From Rhizopus sp. PT2906 (lineage: Eukaryota; Mucoromycota; Mucoromycetes; Mucorales; Rhizopodaceae), in contig JAMYHX010000119.1 of NCBI GenBank assembly GCA_025529335.1, positions 30,854-94,853 on the forward strand: 64,000 nucleotides of DNA, in the 5' to 3' direction. A program made the translations under genes and the position numbers. Below the pieces are notes generated by a model. That model did no database searches, was not told the origin of the DNA, and saw nothing but the letters and a program-made list of their open reading frames with translations. Positions 45,500 to 57,207 of the stretch are shown here, one piece after another; position 1 is the stretch's first letter, and each line of letters starts with the position of its first letter.

Positions 45500-48400
45500 T
45501 CCTTTTTTGAATTTTCGTGTTAGGGCACGTGATTAGTGGGATATTAAATGCAGCCAATAGCAATTGTCATTGTATTGCAGCAGCAGCCACTTTGAAGTTT
45601 CAACACTGACTACTGGAGGTTATTCTCAATGATTTTGAGTCATTGATCCAAAGACGCAGGTTCCCTAATTCTTGCCATCTTCAATCTTTTTAAAAGATAT
45701 ATACTTTACTATTGTGTAATGAAGAAGATTCAGAAGAACACTCCTAATAATAACCTCAACAAATGCTGTCTTCTACACAATGCATCAAACTGTGTTATTT
45801 GATTCATTCTCTATCACTATCAATATGAATAACCTAATGCTTTCGAAGTAAGAATGAATAGCTTAATCATATTAATCAATCTACAGTATTATTTTCACTT
45901 TAATGTTACAAAGTCTTCTCTTGTAAAGACATCTTTTAACCTTGTTAGCTTATTATATTTGATATTGTATAATCAGAATCTGATGGCCACTAACACGACA
46001 AACTATACTCAATTTATTACTTTAAACCCATCAAGGTTATTAAGATAAAACAAGCAATTACAATAGTCCTTTTGGATAAGATAAAGCTTCAATTGCTGAA
46101 TCGATCCTTTTCTTTAAATTTGACTATTACTCATTGAACTTACCTTCGTGCTAGAAGTAGATTATACGTATTTTCTTTTAGATCACGGTACTTTTACTTC
46201 TTTTTTTATTTTTAAAAAAAAAATGAAAACATTTAAAATTACAGTACAATCAAACCATTCCTTCCGAAAAAGAACAGAGAAATGCAGATATAAAGCGTTA
46301 GGAATATGTTAAAATACCTTTTGAGCATCCATTGAAAAATAATCATACATCAAAGCTTCTTTAATATACATCATTTTTTATATAAACTTCTAACAATACT
46401 ATTTCACCTTGCACTTTGTCTTTTTTTTTTATAAACAGTCTCAATTACCCTTAATCTTTCGCTTTATATCAAAGTATCTACCTTATCACTATACTCTTCT
46501 TAGCCAAAGCCTAATTTAAAACATCCAAATCAATCATAAATTTTAAACTAGATAAAAAAGAATACAATCCCATTGTAATAAATTTTTTTTTTCAAAAGTA
46601 TAAAATAAACAATACTTTTGCTTAAAAATGTATTCATTCAATGAGCTATACGCTGTTAGAATCATAACCTTTACTTTTATTAAACTCTATCAGCTTACTT
46701 ATCTTGATCCAGAATTTGCTATATTTTATCTATTTGTTTTTATTACATATTGAAAAAAACTGGTGTAATCAGTTATATTTTGTAGAAGAGCCATTATTAA
46801 AAGACATTGTTTATTCAATGTTCCTTTCTAAAATCAAACCTTGCGTAGTGATCAATCTCAAACAAAGGTCGACGAAAACAATGAAAGCAAATCAGTACAA
46901 GGATATCACAGTATCATGATTGACACAAGAAATAACATGAAAGGGGATAAATTCGATATGCGTTGCTTGAGACCACTCGATTATTATATTTGAAATAGTA
47001 CTGACAAATACCATGCTTTTTCAGTGCTTTGAGGCGATGATATCATCTTGGTCTTAACTTTTACCTGCATTCATTGTTATCCTTAATACATCAGAAGCTA
47101 TCTATATTCATTGTTTCTGATAACAAAATCTCCAATTGGAGGCTGTAATATCTATACTTTGATAAACTACGAAAATGAGCAAAAGAGCTGCATTCATCGA
47201 TTACATGTTATTATTAAATCTCATTGTACACAATGTAGGTAACACTTCTTCAAAGAGCGCCGGATTACGCAAGCATACCTGTGCTCATTCGTGAGTATTC
47301 TAGAAATAAAGAGGCGCAACTATTGAGTCTTTTGACCAAATATTTTATTAGATGAACTTTAGCTTTTTGGAGATCATTGTTTAGCAAAGAAAGGGCTTGC
47401 TTGACTCAATTTACCGTTAAACAAGCAGTTGATCATCATGGGCATACTTCTCATTGGTCACGCTAAGCTTAGCAAGAGGCACAACGTATCTTTTTGCTAC
47501 TTGCAAATCAACCGAGGTTAAACCATTAGATTTGTGAGACTGTGGCAAGAAGCGCCGCAGCCATAAACTGACCAACGATGTGGGAAAGACTTGTTAAAAA
47601 TGGGCGCTTAAAAGGGTTCAGCAAAGAACGTTTATCCAAGCCATGGTTTGCTTTTTCTTTAGTATTATCTTTTTCCTTTTGTATAAGCATCATGTATAGG
47701 AGGCAATTACCTGTAGCATCAGCTTCTGTTTTATCACGAACTCCGTTGTGCATGTCATGTTTTGCATTTTGTTTCGGTTCTTGTGATGCATTATGATCCA
47801 ATTCATGCCATATGCATGTTTAGAGATAAATAAGATCACGTTTCATTACTGCATTTATCTTTTGTAAAGTTCTTTATCATAGCTTCATGAAAAATATGTA
47901 TATTATAAGCAACTTAGCTATTTAAGGGTTGTCGGTGACATAAGTAAAGTGACATGGTTTATTTAAGAAAAATAGAATGTCTTCATCATCCTAGTTGTTC
48001 AGTAGGAAAGTTCTTTTATCCTCTGCGGCGTTCAGATCAAATGAGGGAAGACTGAGAATATGATCCTTGGCAAAGGATAGTGTTGAATTATGTTATTGAT
48101 TCAATTACTGAAAAGGAGGTTGAAGATGTGATACGTACCACTCCTTTGATTGATTATTTAAACGATGCATTTGTTGTTTTTGTTTACTTGCCTTAGAAAG
48201 ATATGGAACATATTTTGTTTTTATTACATGCAAATGAAGCATGGCTTAGAAACTAAGAAAAGGAAGAGCATGTATCACATTTTCCACCAACAGTTGAATT
48301 GAGTAAACAGTGCAGAAGCCAGCAGGGTACTGCCCCCCTTTTTTTCTTGGACCGCCCTTACTGTGCACAAGTAAATGTACAAATCGAGAGTTGCTTGGGA

Positions 48401-48904
48401 GAGAGCATATGCCAAGAAGGGCTTTTATTACTAAGCCGGCTAAAATAAGGGTTGCCAAGTGGCAACGCAGTTCTATCTTCATTTGTTGCGCAGTAGAAAT
48501 ATATCTGTGCGCACAGATTGTTTAAATTGGGAAATTTTTTTTTAGTTGCGCAGAACATCCGATTGTAGTTTGTGTATTATTGTTGACAAAGCTGAGTTCA
48601 ATGTTTCGGCTTAATTACCTTCCTTCCTCAAAACAAACATTTAGGGTTAAAAAGAGACTGTATCCTTGTCATGGTAGCAAGTTGCTGAGCAATATGCATG
48701 AGTATCGCCAATTCAACAATTATGAATTCTCTTGGCACATGCAAATGATAGCGCAGTCCTTTGCGTAGTCTCTGTAGTAATGAAGTAAAGCACAAATGCT
48801 TGAGTGTGTGCTGTTTATTATATGAGGCATGTATGTTTATGTTACAATTGAAAGGTGATTACAAATTAAGAAAGACAGAAAAGGAAGAAAAGGGAGTGAG
48901 GGTA

Positions 48905-49685
48905 TTATATCAATTCAACCTGATCGTCTTGGGGGGTAGGAATACCATGTACAATTTGAGTTTTGTTAGATTTAACTTTTTTGAAGCAAGGTTCTTGTTC
49001 AAAGGAGCAAGGTCGTTTACAAGTTGTGGTCGTGTTGGTTGGTGTGTTGGGTACAGCTTCTTTCAATTGAGATTCAAATTTTTGATAGAGTTCGGTAGAT
49101 ACAAATAGTCTATAGTCTAACATTTGAAGAATAGCTCTCTCTGCTTGACTAATCTCTTTGGCGGGTAATCGACTGATTTTAGCCCAACTGGCATTGGTGA
49201 ATGTGTTGTCATACAAATACTTGTGAGCACAGATCAAAGCAGCCAAAAACATACGTCTACCACATTTGATAATGGAATCATGTTGAGCGAATCGATCAAT
49301 ATGAGGACGAATACGAAAAAGGTAAAATATGGCTAGTTGAAGAGTTGAACGAGTAGCTCTTGATCTTTTCAATAAGTGTCTAACAAAGGCATGGGTATCG
49401 ACTACTGACTGAGCAGCTATATTTTCCATAGGCCAAGATGAGCGTATGGTCAATGTGGTTATATCTAATGTTGTCTTAATAAACATAATATAGGTCGTAT
49501 AGTAGTAGTATTGAGCATTTACCGACAAGAGTATCTACATATAATTTTTGGTATTGGTTGATATCTACAACAGGGGACTGATTTGGAGGAGTCATGCCAA
49601 CTACATAACGATAATACTGATTTAAACATCCATTGTTGTTGTTGTTGTTTTTTGAAAGAGTATCGTTGTTGTTATAGTTTGACAT
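48905..49685 (-). CDS. PHO80/PCL-type cyclin
   Basis: Two exons, 49523-49685 and 48905-49464 (phase 1 junction LV|DITTLTI); 240 aa. The first 55 residues are Asn/Gln/Tyr-rich. The cyclin fold follows: THAFVRHLLKRSRATRSTLQLAIFYLFRI, then CGRRMFLAALICAHKYLYDNTFTNASWAKI and ISQAERAILQMLDYRLFVSTE. The last 50 residues are disordered with a basic motif (CFKKVKSNK). This architecture is that of G1 cyclins partnering a Pho85/Cdk5-type kinase. In yeast such cyclins act in phosphate, glycogen or cell-cycle control; which one here is unknown. The alternative acceptor 11 nt upstream (TTATTAAG) would break the frame. Confidence 0.88.
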
Positions 49686-50311
49686 GCACCAAATAGGAAA
49701 AAAAGGAATTAAAACAAAAGAAAGAGATTTTTTTATCGAGTATTTATATCTACACGGAGTTGTAAAAATATTTCATTGTCCGTCTTTCCCTCTTCTCTTT
49801 TTTCACTTTAAAAATTTCCTTAATCATGACTCACTGCGAATCTTGTATTAAAAAGGGTAACTGAGTCAAATTGATATATAAACTGATTATCAATATTTTT
49901 TATACTTGTAATAATAAATATTCTTTATATACACATAATCATCATATATTTGTTTATTTATATACATGTATAATCTGTATATGAATGTGGTCAGATATTA
50001 TAAAAATGACATATAAAGTATACACACACATCTATGATATAAATAGAGATGAGATTCGTACCCTTTGACTGGTGTGCGAGAATGAATGGTGTGATTGGGT
50101 TACATACAATGTGATAGAGAGGGACTAACAGGACCAATAGGAATCGTAGATTTAAATAGCACCAATCAAATACTAGAGTCACAGGCTGCGGTCATTGCAC
50201 TCTAAAATAGAAACATTGGGTGCATGAATTTGTAAAGGACCCTTTTTGTATTATTATTGCGCTTGCTTCTGTGACTTGTATTTTAAAAGTTTCTTTCTCA
50301 TTTTCTTTGTA
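49686..50311. promoter_or_regulatory. Divergent intergenic region, cyclin / swd1
   Basis: Very AT-rich region between the two divergent starts. No specific factor site assigned. Confidence 0.4.
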
Positions 50312-52003
50312 ATGAATTTAGAATTATTAGGCATGTATAGATTAATAACAACAAGTAATCATGACTAAAAACGTGTAAAATAGACCCCTGGGAACAAGAA
50401 TATCCTCAACTGATTGAAGAAACATTGGAAGATGGTTATGTACTCAACTGTAAATTTAACAAAAGAGGCACTTTACTTGCTGCAGGTTGTCTAGACGGAA
50501 GATGCATCGTTTGGGACTTTGATACCAAGGGTGTATCACGTAACTTGATTGGACACGTTAAACCTGTGTCAAGCATAAGGTTAGATTATGTAAAATATAA
50601 CATGGCAGTAATATACTCATACATCTATCAGTTGGTCTCGTAACGGCAAATATTTATTATCAGCATCAAAGGATTGGACTTGCATCTATTGGGATCTGAT
50701 CACTGGGAAAAAGAAATTAAAGATAAGATTTGATACACCAGTCTTAATGGCTCATATGCATCCAAAGAACAAGTAATATCAACATACTATATATGTATGC
50801 TTATTAATATGATTAATGTGTTAGTCATCGATTTGTTGCCGTATTATTTCAAGATAATCCGGTCATTGTAGATATTTTAGGTCAAGATATAGTAAAAACA
50901 GTATTACCCACAGAACCAGATACAAAAGAAGAAAAGTCACCAAAGTAATGCTTAGTTTGTATATATATATATATATATATCTTGCTTTGGACTCATCTTT
51001 TCTTTAGAAATTCATTCCTTGTCACAGCTGTTTCGTGGAATAAAGCAGGCACACGGATATATGCAGGAACATCAAAAGGATTTTTAAATATAATCGATGT
51101 TGAATCAAACAAGATTACTTATAGTACAAGAATAACCAATACAACAATCAAAGGCATTCAGTGGAGTAGGAATGGACGGTATGAATGATGATGGCACACA
51201 AGATCAGATTACTAATAGTTTACCATTTTTGCATGCAGTGAATTACTCATCAATTCCAACGATCGATCAATACGATATTATCAAATAGAAGATGAAGATA
51301 CAGGAATACCTGTATTCAGAGAAAGATTTCAGGATTTGATCAATAGATCTCAATGGAGTCAAACGTGTTTTAATGCAGATAATGAATGCGTCATTGGTGG
51401 ATCAGGACATAAAGCAGAACATAATATTTATATATGGGATAGACAAGAAGGAAATCTTATAAAGATATTAGAAGGACCTAAAGAACCATTGGATGATTTA
51501 GCGGTAAGAAAAAGAAAAAGAGAACAAGTAGTGTGGTACTGATCACCTTAAAGTCACACCCAGTCAAACCTGTGATTGCATCTGTAAGCAGTTTTGGTAA
51601 TATTTATATTTGGGCAACAAAACATCAAGAGAATTGGAGTGCGTTTGCGCCTGATTTCATTGAACTTCAAGAAAATGTAGAATATGAAGAACAAGAAGAT
51701 GAGTTTGATGTGATGCCTGATGCTGAAAAAACAAAACAAAAACAAGTAGACGAGGATGTCATTGTTGACGTAACTACATGTGATACTATACAAGCATTTA
51801 TTGAATCATCTGATGAAGAAGACGAAGACGAAGTACTTTATTTACCCAATTTACCATTTGAAGATGATAACAATACCAGTCTAAGTAGTGATGAAGAATT
51901 TGCAAAAAGTTCTTTAAAGAAACACGCAGGCGAGTTATTAAAGAAAAAGAAAAGACTTGAATCGGATGAAAACACAAGACCAAAGAAGTCTATAAAAAAA
52001 TAA
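50312..52003 (+). CDS. swd1: COMPASS subunit Swd1/RBBP5
   Basis: Seven exons: 50312-50330, 50384-50579, 50632-50772, 50825-50944, 51008-51178, 51239-51503, 51554-52003; 453 aa. The N-terminus MNLELLDPWEQEYPQ is the RBBP5/Swd1 signature. WD repeats follow (CKFNKRGTLLAAGCLDGRCI, WSRNGKYLLSASKDWTCIYW, AVSWNKAGTRIYAGTSKGF, GIQWSRNGRELLINSNDRSI, GGSGHKAEHNIYIWDRQEG, SVSSFGNIYIW). The acidic tail includes ENVEYEEQEDEFDV, the Set1/Ash2-contact segment in RBBP5. Swd1 is a core subunit of the Set1/COMPASS H3K4 methyltransferase. The first intron appears to be GC-AG (TTATTAG|GCATGT...AAATAG|ACCCC); no GT site there yields LLDPW. Confidence 0.95.
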
Positions 52004-52061
52004 AAAATGTCTTTTCGGTCATTCAAATTCTTTTTTCTTCTCTTTTATATTTACCTTGTTC

Positions 52062-52331
52062 ATGAGCTACCATTCGACCATTACTGACTTTTCTTGGACA
52101 TCAACTTATCAAGAGAAGCTAGACTTGACTCAAAATAGGCTAAATCAATTTGAAATAGACAAGGATAAAGATATAATCAAGGCAGAAAAGGATTTTAATA
52201 TAAAGCATACTCATTTGAACCATATCAAAGACTTACTATTAGATATCAATACACATAGACTATGTAAACAAGTTATATCATCGCTTGTACCCATTGAACT
52301 CACCTTTATTTATAGGGTGTACTTGGTTTAA
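52062..52331 (+). CDS. Small hypothetical coiled-coil protein
   Basis: 89 aa, start MSYHSTITDFSWTSTYQEKL. Charged amphipathic helices (LDLTQNRLNQFEIDKDKDII, HIKDLLLDINTHRLCKQVIS) suggest a short coiled coil. I do not recognise a family. It sits 58 bp after the swd1 stop codon and ahead of the START gene. It may be a real small gene or a 5' fragment, since the C-terminus (SLVPIELTFIYRVYLV) ends in an AT-rich, splice-acceptor-like sequence. Confidence 0.4.
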   Translation: MSYHSTITDFSWTSTYQEKLDLTQNRLNQFEIDKDKDIIKAEKDFNIKHTHLNHIKDLLLDINTHRLCKQVISSLVPIELTFIYRVYLV

Positions 52332-52552
52332 TGACATACAGCTTATAAGTCAACCTATCACAAATGTTAATATAATTCATGCAAAGTAAACAAAAGACGA
52401 AATACATCTAATACAAAACACTCATCCTTTCTTTTAGCTCCTTGATATTCGCTGAAAAAGTCATAAAAAAAAAACAGTCTCTTTCTTATATCGCTACTTC
52501 TTTATCAAATGATGACTACTTTTTCGCTTTTAGCATTCAAACCTATCTTAAT

Positions 52553-55500
52553 ATGACACGTGTCACAGTTTACTACCAATGGCATACATTACTTGATACC
52601 ACAAGCATAATGCATCATATCATCCAATTAAATACACTTCCATACATCAGTTTATGCGATAATCTATACGTAGATTCTATTGTATATAGTGATCACCCTG
52701 CCTGTCATCTGCACTATACCTTCACTCAACCACCACCTTATCTATCTCCTCCTTTAAACATCAAACATAAATGGCATCACGCCGGCTCATGGAGTCAAGA
52801 GAGAAGTCTTCTTACTCACTTCCAACCTAGACCAAGCACTTCTTACCCTGACAGACGATCAGATAGTTCATTTCTTAATGATCTAGATGAAGAAAATGAG
52901 AGAGATCAAGTTTCAATAAAGGAGCTCAAGATTAAAATGCACGATCTGTACAAGATATCAATCTCATTGCTTGATCATGATGACAGTAGTGGTCTGTCAG
53001 ATAAGTTTAGCCAGCTCTGTCTCAAGTGTACACGAAGGGATGACACATATATCGTTCGACTACTACATCCACCAGAACTATTGAAATACCTTGCACAAGA
53101 TGTGTCTAATCAAGGACTACGCATCAGTATCACTATGACTCGATCAGACGATGGTCAGTTTACTGTGAATGATAAAGAGTGGCCATTACAAGATGAACAT
53201 GATTCTAGTACGACAGATGAAGAGAGTGATCATGATTATAAAGAAGAAGATATATTTGTGGATGGAATGGAGGAATTGGATGAAACAAGTCCATTGGGTA
53301 CTGATGCACCTCCCTTACTTGAGTTGCAACAACCATCACGACCGACTGTTCAACATAAAGTTTCCTCTTCCAGCGTGCCACTGATGAAGGTGCCACAGCC
53401 AACCGCTTCAAATTCAACACCAACCCATGCATATAAGCAGTTTGAGAAACCATCAGAGGTGCCGCAAAAAAAAGTGGATAATGATGATGATGAGTAAGTT
53501 CTGACGATAGGGCTGCCTGATTTAGAGTGTATGCTCATATCTCTTTTATATAGTATCCAAGTGTCTGATACGAACGAATCTATTTCAGACAAGGAAATTT
53601 CTGTTATTACAGTCCCAGAGAGCGACCCACTTGCGCTACAGAGAGCTTATCAGCTATTTACCCAATTTATAAGATCAACCGAAACACCCACAACAGTAAT
53701 CCAAGAACCTTGTCGAGATAATGGATATGTGACAGTCAAGAAGATTGATGTCCCTGACCATCCTATGGGTGCCTTTTTAGTCGAAACAACATGGAAAGAT
53801 TGCAGTCTATGGGATGTGAAGGCAGTGATTGAGAGTGTAGGTGCACGAAAGGTGTGGGACAACACGTTTGAAAATAGCACGCTTCTGCATGCTCTGACAC
53901 CGACCAGTGCCATATGGCACACAAAGGTCCAAGGTACTTGGCCTGTAAGTCCTCGCGACTATATCTGTTTTCAAGGACAGTATGCATCTTCTTATATGGT
54001 GGATCTGGTCTCTACCTCCTGTGTAGGTGAATCGTATCGTCATAAGCCTTTACCAAAGGAAACCTCAGGATACACTCGAGCTACAATGGATGTCATGGGT
54101 TGGCGATTAGAGTATGCGACCAAGGACACGGTGCTGATGAAGGGACTGATGATGACTCAGTTCTCGACCTGGGTCATCAACTACATCACCAGCCGCTACC
54201 TCGTGCAGTCTCTAGCTGCTGTACAGATGGCCAAGGACTATCTCGGTACGTATGGCGCGCCTCCTAGTTTGGAAAACCTCATGAACGCTGTTCTGATGAA
54301 CCTGAAGCATGATCATGAGCGCAAGATGTGGCGATGCGAGTACAGTCGACGTACAGAGAGTGACGATAAGGCTGCCAAGGTCATGGCAGGTGCTACAACT
54401 ACATCGCTTATACGCATTGATAAACGGCGTTGGGCGCTTTCGACAGGCAACAAATATTCCATCATCATCGACCCACCTCCATCGCGTGTGTCTGCAATTG
54501 AGAGGATACATGACCCTTATGGTGTATGGCTCATTATAGAACATGATGAAGTCTTTATTATTCCCTTTCACGGAAAAATATTGGTCATCATAAAACCTGA
54601 TGATACTACATCATCAACCAAGGAGCAGGTTCTTGATTGCCAGATTTCCGTAAATGGTGGACCCATTGTAGTTGAAAAGGAGCGGGCAATCCCTGAGGAG
54701 ATTGAGAAGGAATTTCAGAAAGCTGTATCTCAGGCAAGCAAGGACAAGAAGAAGTTTGTATCCGAGGAACACGTTGTCAGTCGAGCCATTGATCAGCTAT
54801 CGGTACCGCCTCAAGAGCACACACAAGCCGTACTGGCTTTTCTTAAACGAGCGGATGAGCAGTTTGGATGGACGGCTGTCTCTGATAAGAATGGTATAAA
54901 AACAAGTAAGCGGCCTGGGACGAAGCAGAAAAAGAAGGAGCCCGACTCGTTTCTTCAGGATGCGTTCACCATGGATGTTCCTGAGCCATTCATGATCTAC
55001 AAGGCTTCAAAGGTGATTGAAAACTATTCTGCAGAGGAGGTTCTGGCTGTCGTGAGTGATACACAGAATGTTAGAAAGGCATATGACGATACTATCGAGG
55101 AGATTGACGCTTTGCGCCATTTGAGGCCAGGCTGTAAGGTCGTTCGTCAGACTTTGAAGGCGATATTTCCTTTCAAGTATGTATACTTAATTGCTTCTAT
55201 TGATAAAGTTATTTAATCTTTTTCATATAGGCCGAGAGAAGTTTATACTTACTCATGCTTAGCTGAGATGCCATCTTCTGATACGCTTTCATCCGTCAAA
55301 CGTATGGTGTACATGGAAAGTTCCATTCCTGGATTTCCCATCGTCTCTACCAAGAAGCCTCGAGGGAATTTGTTTATATCAGCCTGGATAATCGAAGCTG
55401 TGGACCCCTATACGACAGCAACCAATTATCCTATTCCATCCACACGGGTTACGTATGTCGCAGCATTGGATTTAGGGAGCCTTGTGCCTTCATATATTAG

Positions 55501-57149
55501 TAACCTCGTGGCCAACAGCTGGTTTCCCAAAAAGATTCAGGCTGTTCTCTCCTATTTGAAGTCAAATGGACCACCACCATTTATAACTGAACCATTGCCA
55601 TTATTGACGCAGTCTACAGAGTCTGCGGATATAAAGTGGGATGAGATATCATCTTTTTACGATAGAGATACGCATCAGTTTAAAGTGAGCTGCCGTTTGG
55701 AAATACGCCAGGAGGAAACTACGGCTTCAAATAAAAGATCAACAAGTGTTTCAAGAAAAGGCTCGCTTGAAACAGTGGGTTCAGCTAGCAAAGTCGGTGC
55801 CGAGGAAGGCGAACCAGTGAAGTTTGGAGACCAGCGTTTTCCAGCCGATGGTGGCATACGCCGCGGCTCATTCTCTTCAAATGCACCTAAAAAACGTATA
55901 ATGAACACAGAGAACAAGGACAGGTTGTCTCCATCTACAGGTGGAAGCAATGCGGCAGTGGCATCAACTACTATTACTGCGGCAAGGGATTTTACATTTC
56001 TAAAAACAACAATTGGACTACGTTCTTTCCCTAAAGGATACGAAATACAAACTCAATTATTTGATATAACGCAGGCGGAAAAACACAAGAACTTGACCGA
56101 TAAGCTAGTCATTCATGTCTCTGAACCAGCATTAACGCAGTTGACAGACAACAGCAACAATCACATCAAGCACTCTGTTCATCTCAAGACACATGGTCTA
56201 TCTCCATCCACACTACCAGCCAAGTACGAATTTGAGTTTGACCTCTTGCCTATCCCTGAAGAGGACCCTGGTCATAAGGAGCCACGTCTTACTGTTTCAC
56301 ATGTCCTTGGAGAAGATGAGAACAAAGATAGTAGCTCAGAGGCAAAATGGAACGGCAGAGTAATTGTAAACGGCGACCGAATTGAAATAGGAAAGGATGC
56401 TCAAATTAAAGTCTGCGCAAGGGATGTGGAAAAGTCCGAAGAAAGTAAAAGCCACAACACTCTTCAATCGAAGCTACTGGATGATGGCAAGAAGAAAGAG
56501 CTGAGTGAACAAGTGCCAAACAGTAGCTTGCAAGAAAGCACAAGTCGTAATGTTGCTGTTACTCAGTACATGCCTGGTGGCGTAGTAGCTTCTGCATTAG
56601 GAAACGTATCCGCTGGTGTGAATGTAAGTGATAAGACACAGATAAGGGGATGAAAGAATATACTAAGATTGTTCTTGATAGAACTTTAGCGCCCGTATGA
56701 TATTTCCGTTTAGAGCGACTTCTAATCCTTCTCTTCAAACTCATAATAACAAAGCTGGGTCATCTTCTTTAACAACAACAACAGCAACAAAAGCAGCAGT
56801 AGAAGGAGAAGGAAACGCTGGAAATAACAAGGGCTATTCCGCAGTTGATGGAGAACATAATCCAGCTATATCTACAAGTAACAACGTGAAACAGCCTGTG
56901 AATAACGAGTCATCGGCTCTCGTGCAGCATGACTCACGAGTAGCAGCTATGAGTATTAGAGATATCAGGCGTAATCAGCTGTATTTGTGTTTGATATATA
57001 TTGGCTTTGCAGTTCTTTTTGCATTATTGGGATTGTTGTATTACGAAAGACCATATATATCAGGCATTAATGAAGAAAATGTACGATTACTTTTACAAGT
57101 TCCATGGTTCAAAGGATGGAAAGTACAAATAGTTGCCGTAAAACAATAG
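52553..57149 (+). CDS. Double START-domain (StARkin) membrane protein
   Basis: Four exons: 52553-53493, 53554-55176, 55231-56623, 56682-57149; 1474 aa. Residues 1-313 form an N-terminal region without a known match, ending in an acidic linker. A START-like domain (about 345-570) shows MGAFLVETTWKDCSLWDVKA, TKVQGTWPVSPRDYICFQG, and a C-terminal helix FSTWVINYITSRYLVQSL. A second START-like domain (about 740-965) has WTAVSDKNGIKTSKRP, ENYSAEEVLAVVSDTQNVRK, and SYISNLVANSWFPKKIQAVL. A disordered part follows, then one membrane helix at about 1420-1440 (LYLCLIYIGFAVLFALLGLL). START domains carry or sense lipids; a lipid-transfer role at a membrane is inferred. The last intron uses the acceptor TTGATAG; this is the one that joins VN to NFSARMIF in phase. 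Confidence 0.85.
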
Positions 57150-57207
57150 ATTTGTAAATAAACATTGTATATATACATATATTCTTTTATTTAAAACAGT
57201 TATGTCT

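Larger units (their letters stand above)
44770..48904. other. Gene-poor AT-rich region
   Basis: Over 4 kb with only a tRNA gene. Short frames (for example 47526-47801 and 48246-48558) overlap on both strands and show no family. Around 48300-48560 a more GC-rich patch has several short inverted motifs, including GTTGCCAAGTGGCAAC at 48451-48466 and repeated TTGCGCA words, perhaps a decayed element. No retrotransposon coding sequence is seen. Confidence 0.5.

Noticed and set aside
44770..48904. A centromere candidate in the gene-poor AT-rich region
   Set aside because: No LINE-type retroelement coding sequence or repeated consensus motif is visible, and AT-rich spacers of 1 kb or more also occur elsewhere in the window. 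Size and composition alone are not enough.
52291..52320. A 29-nt intron near the end of the small gene at 52.1 kb
   Set aside because: Removal gives an alternative C-terminus, but it is too short for a normal intron and no homology supports either ending.
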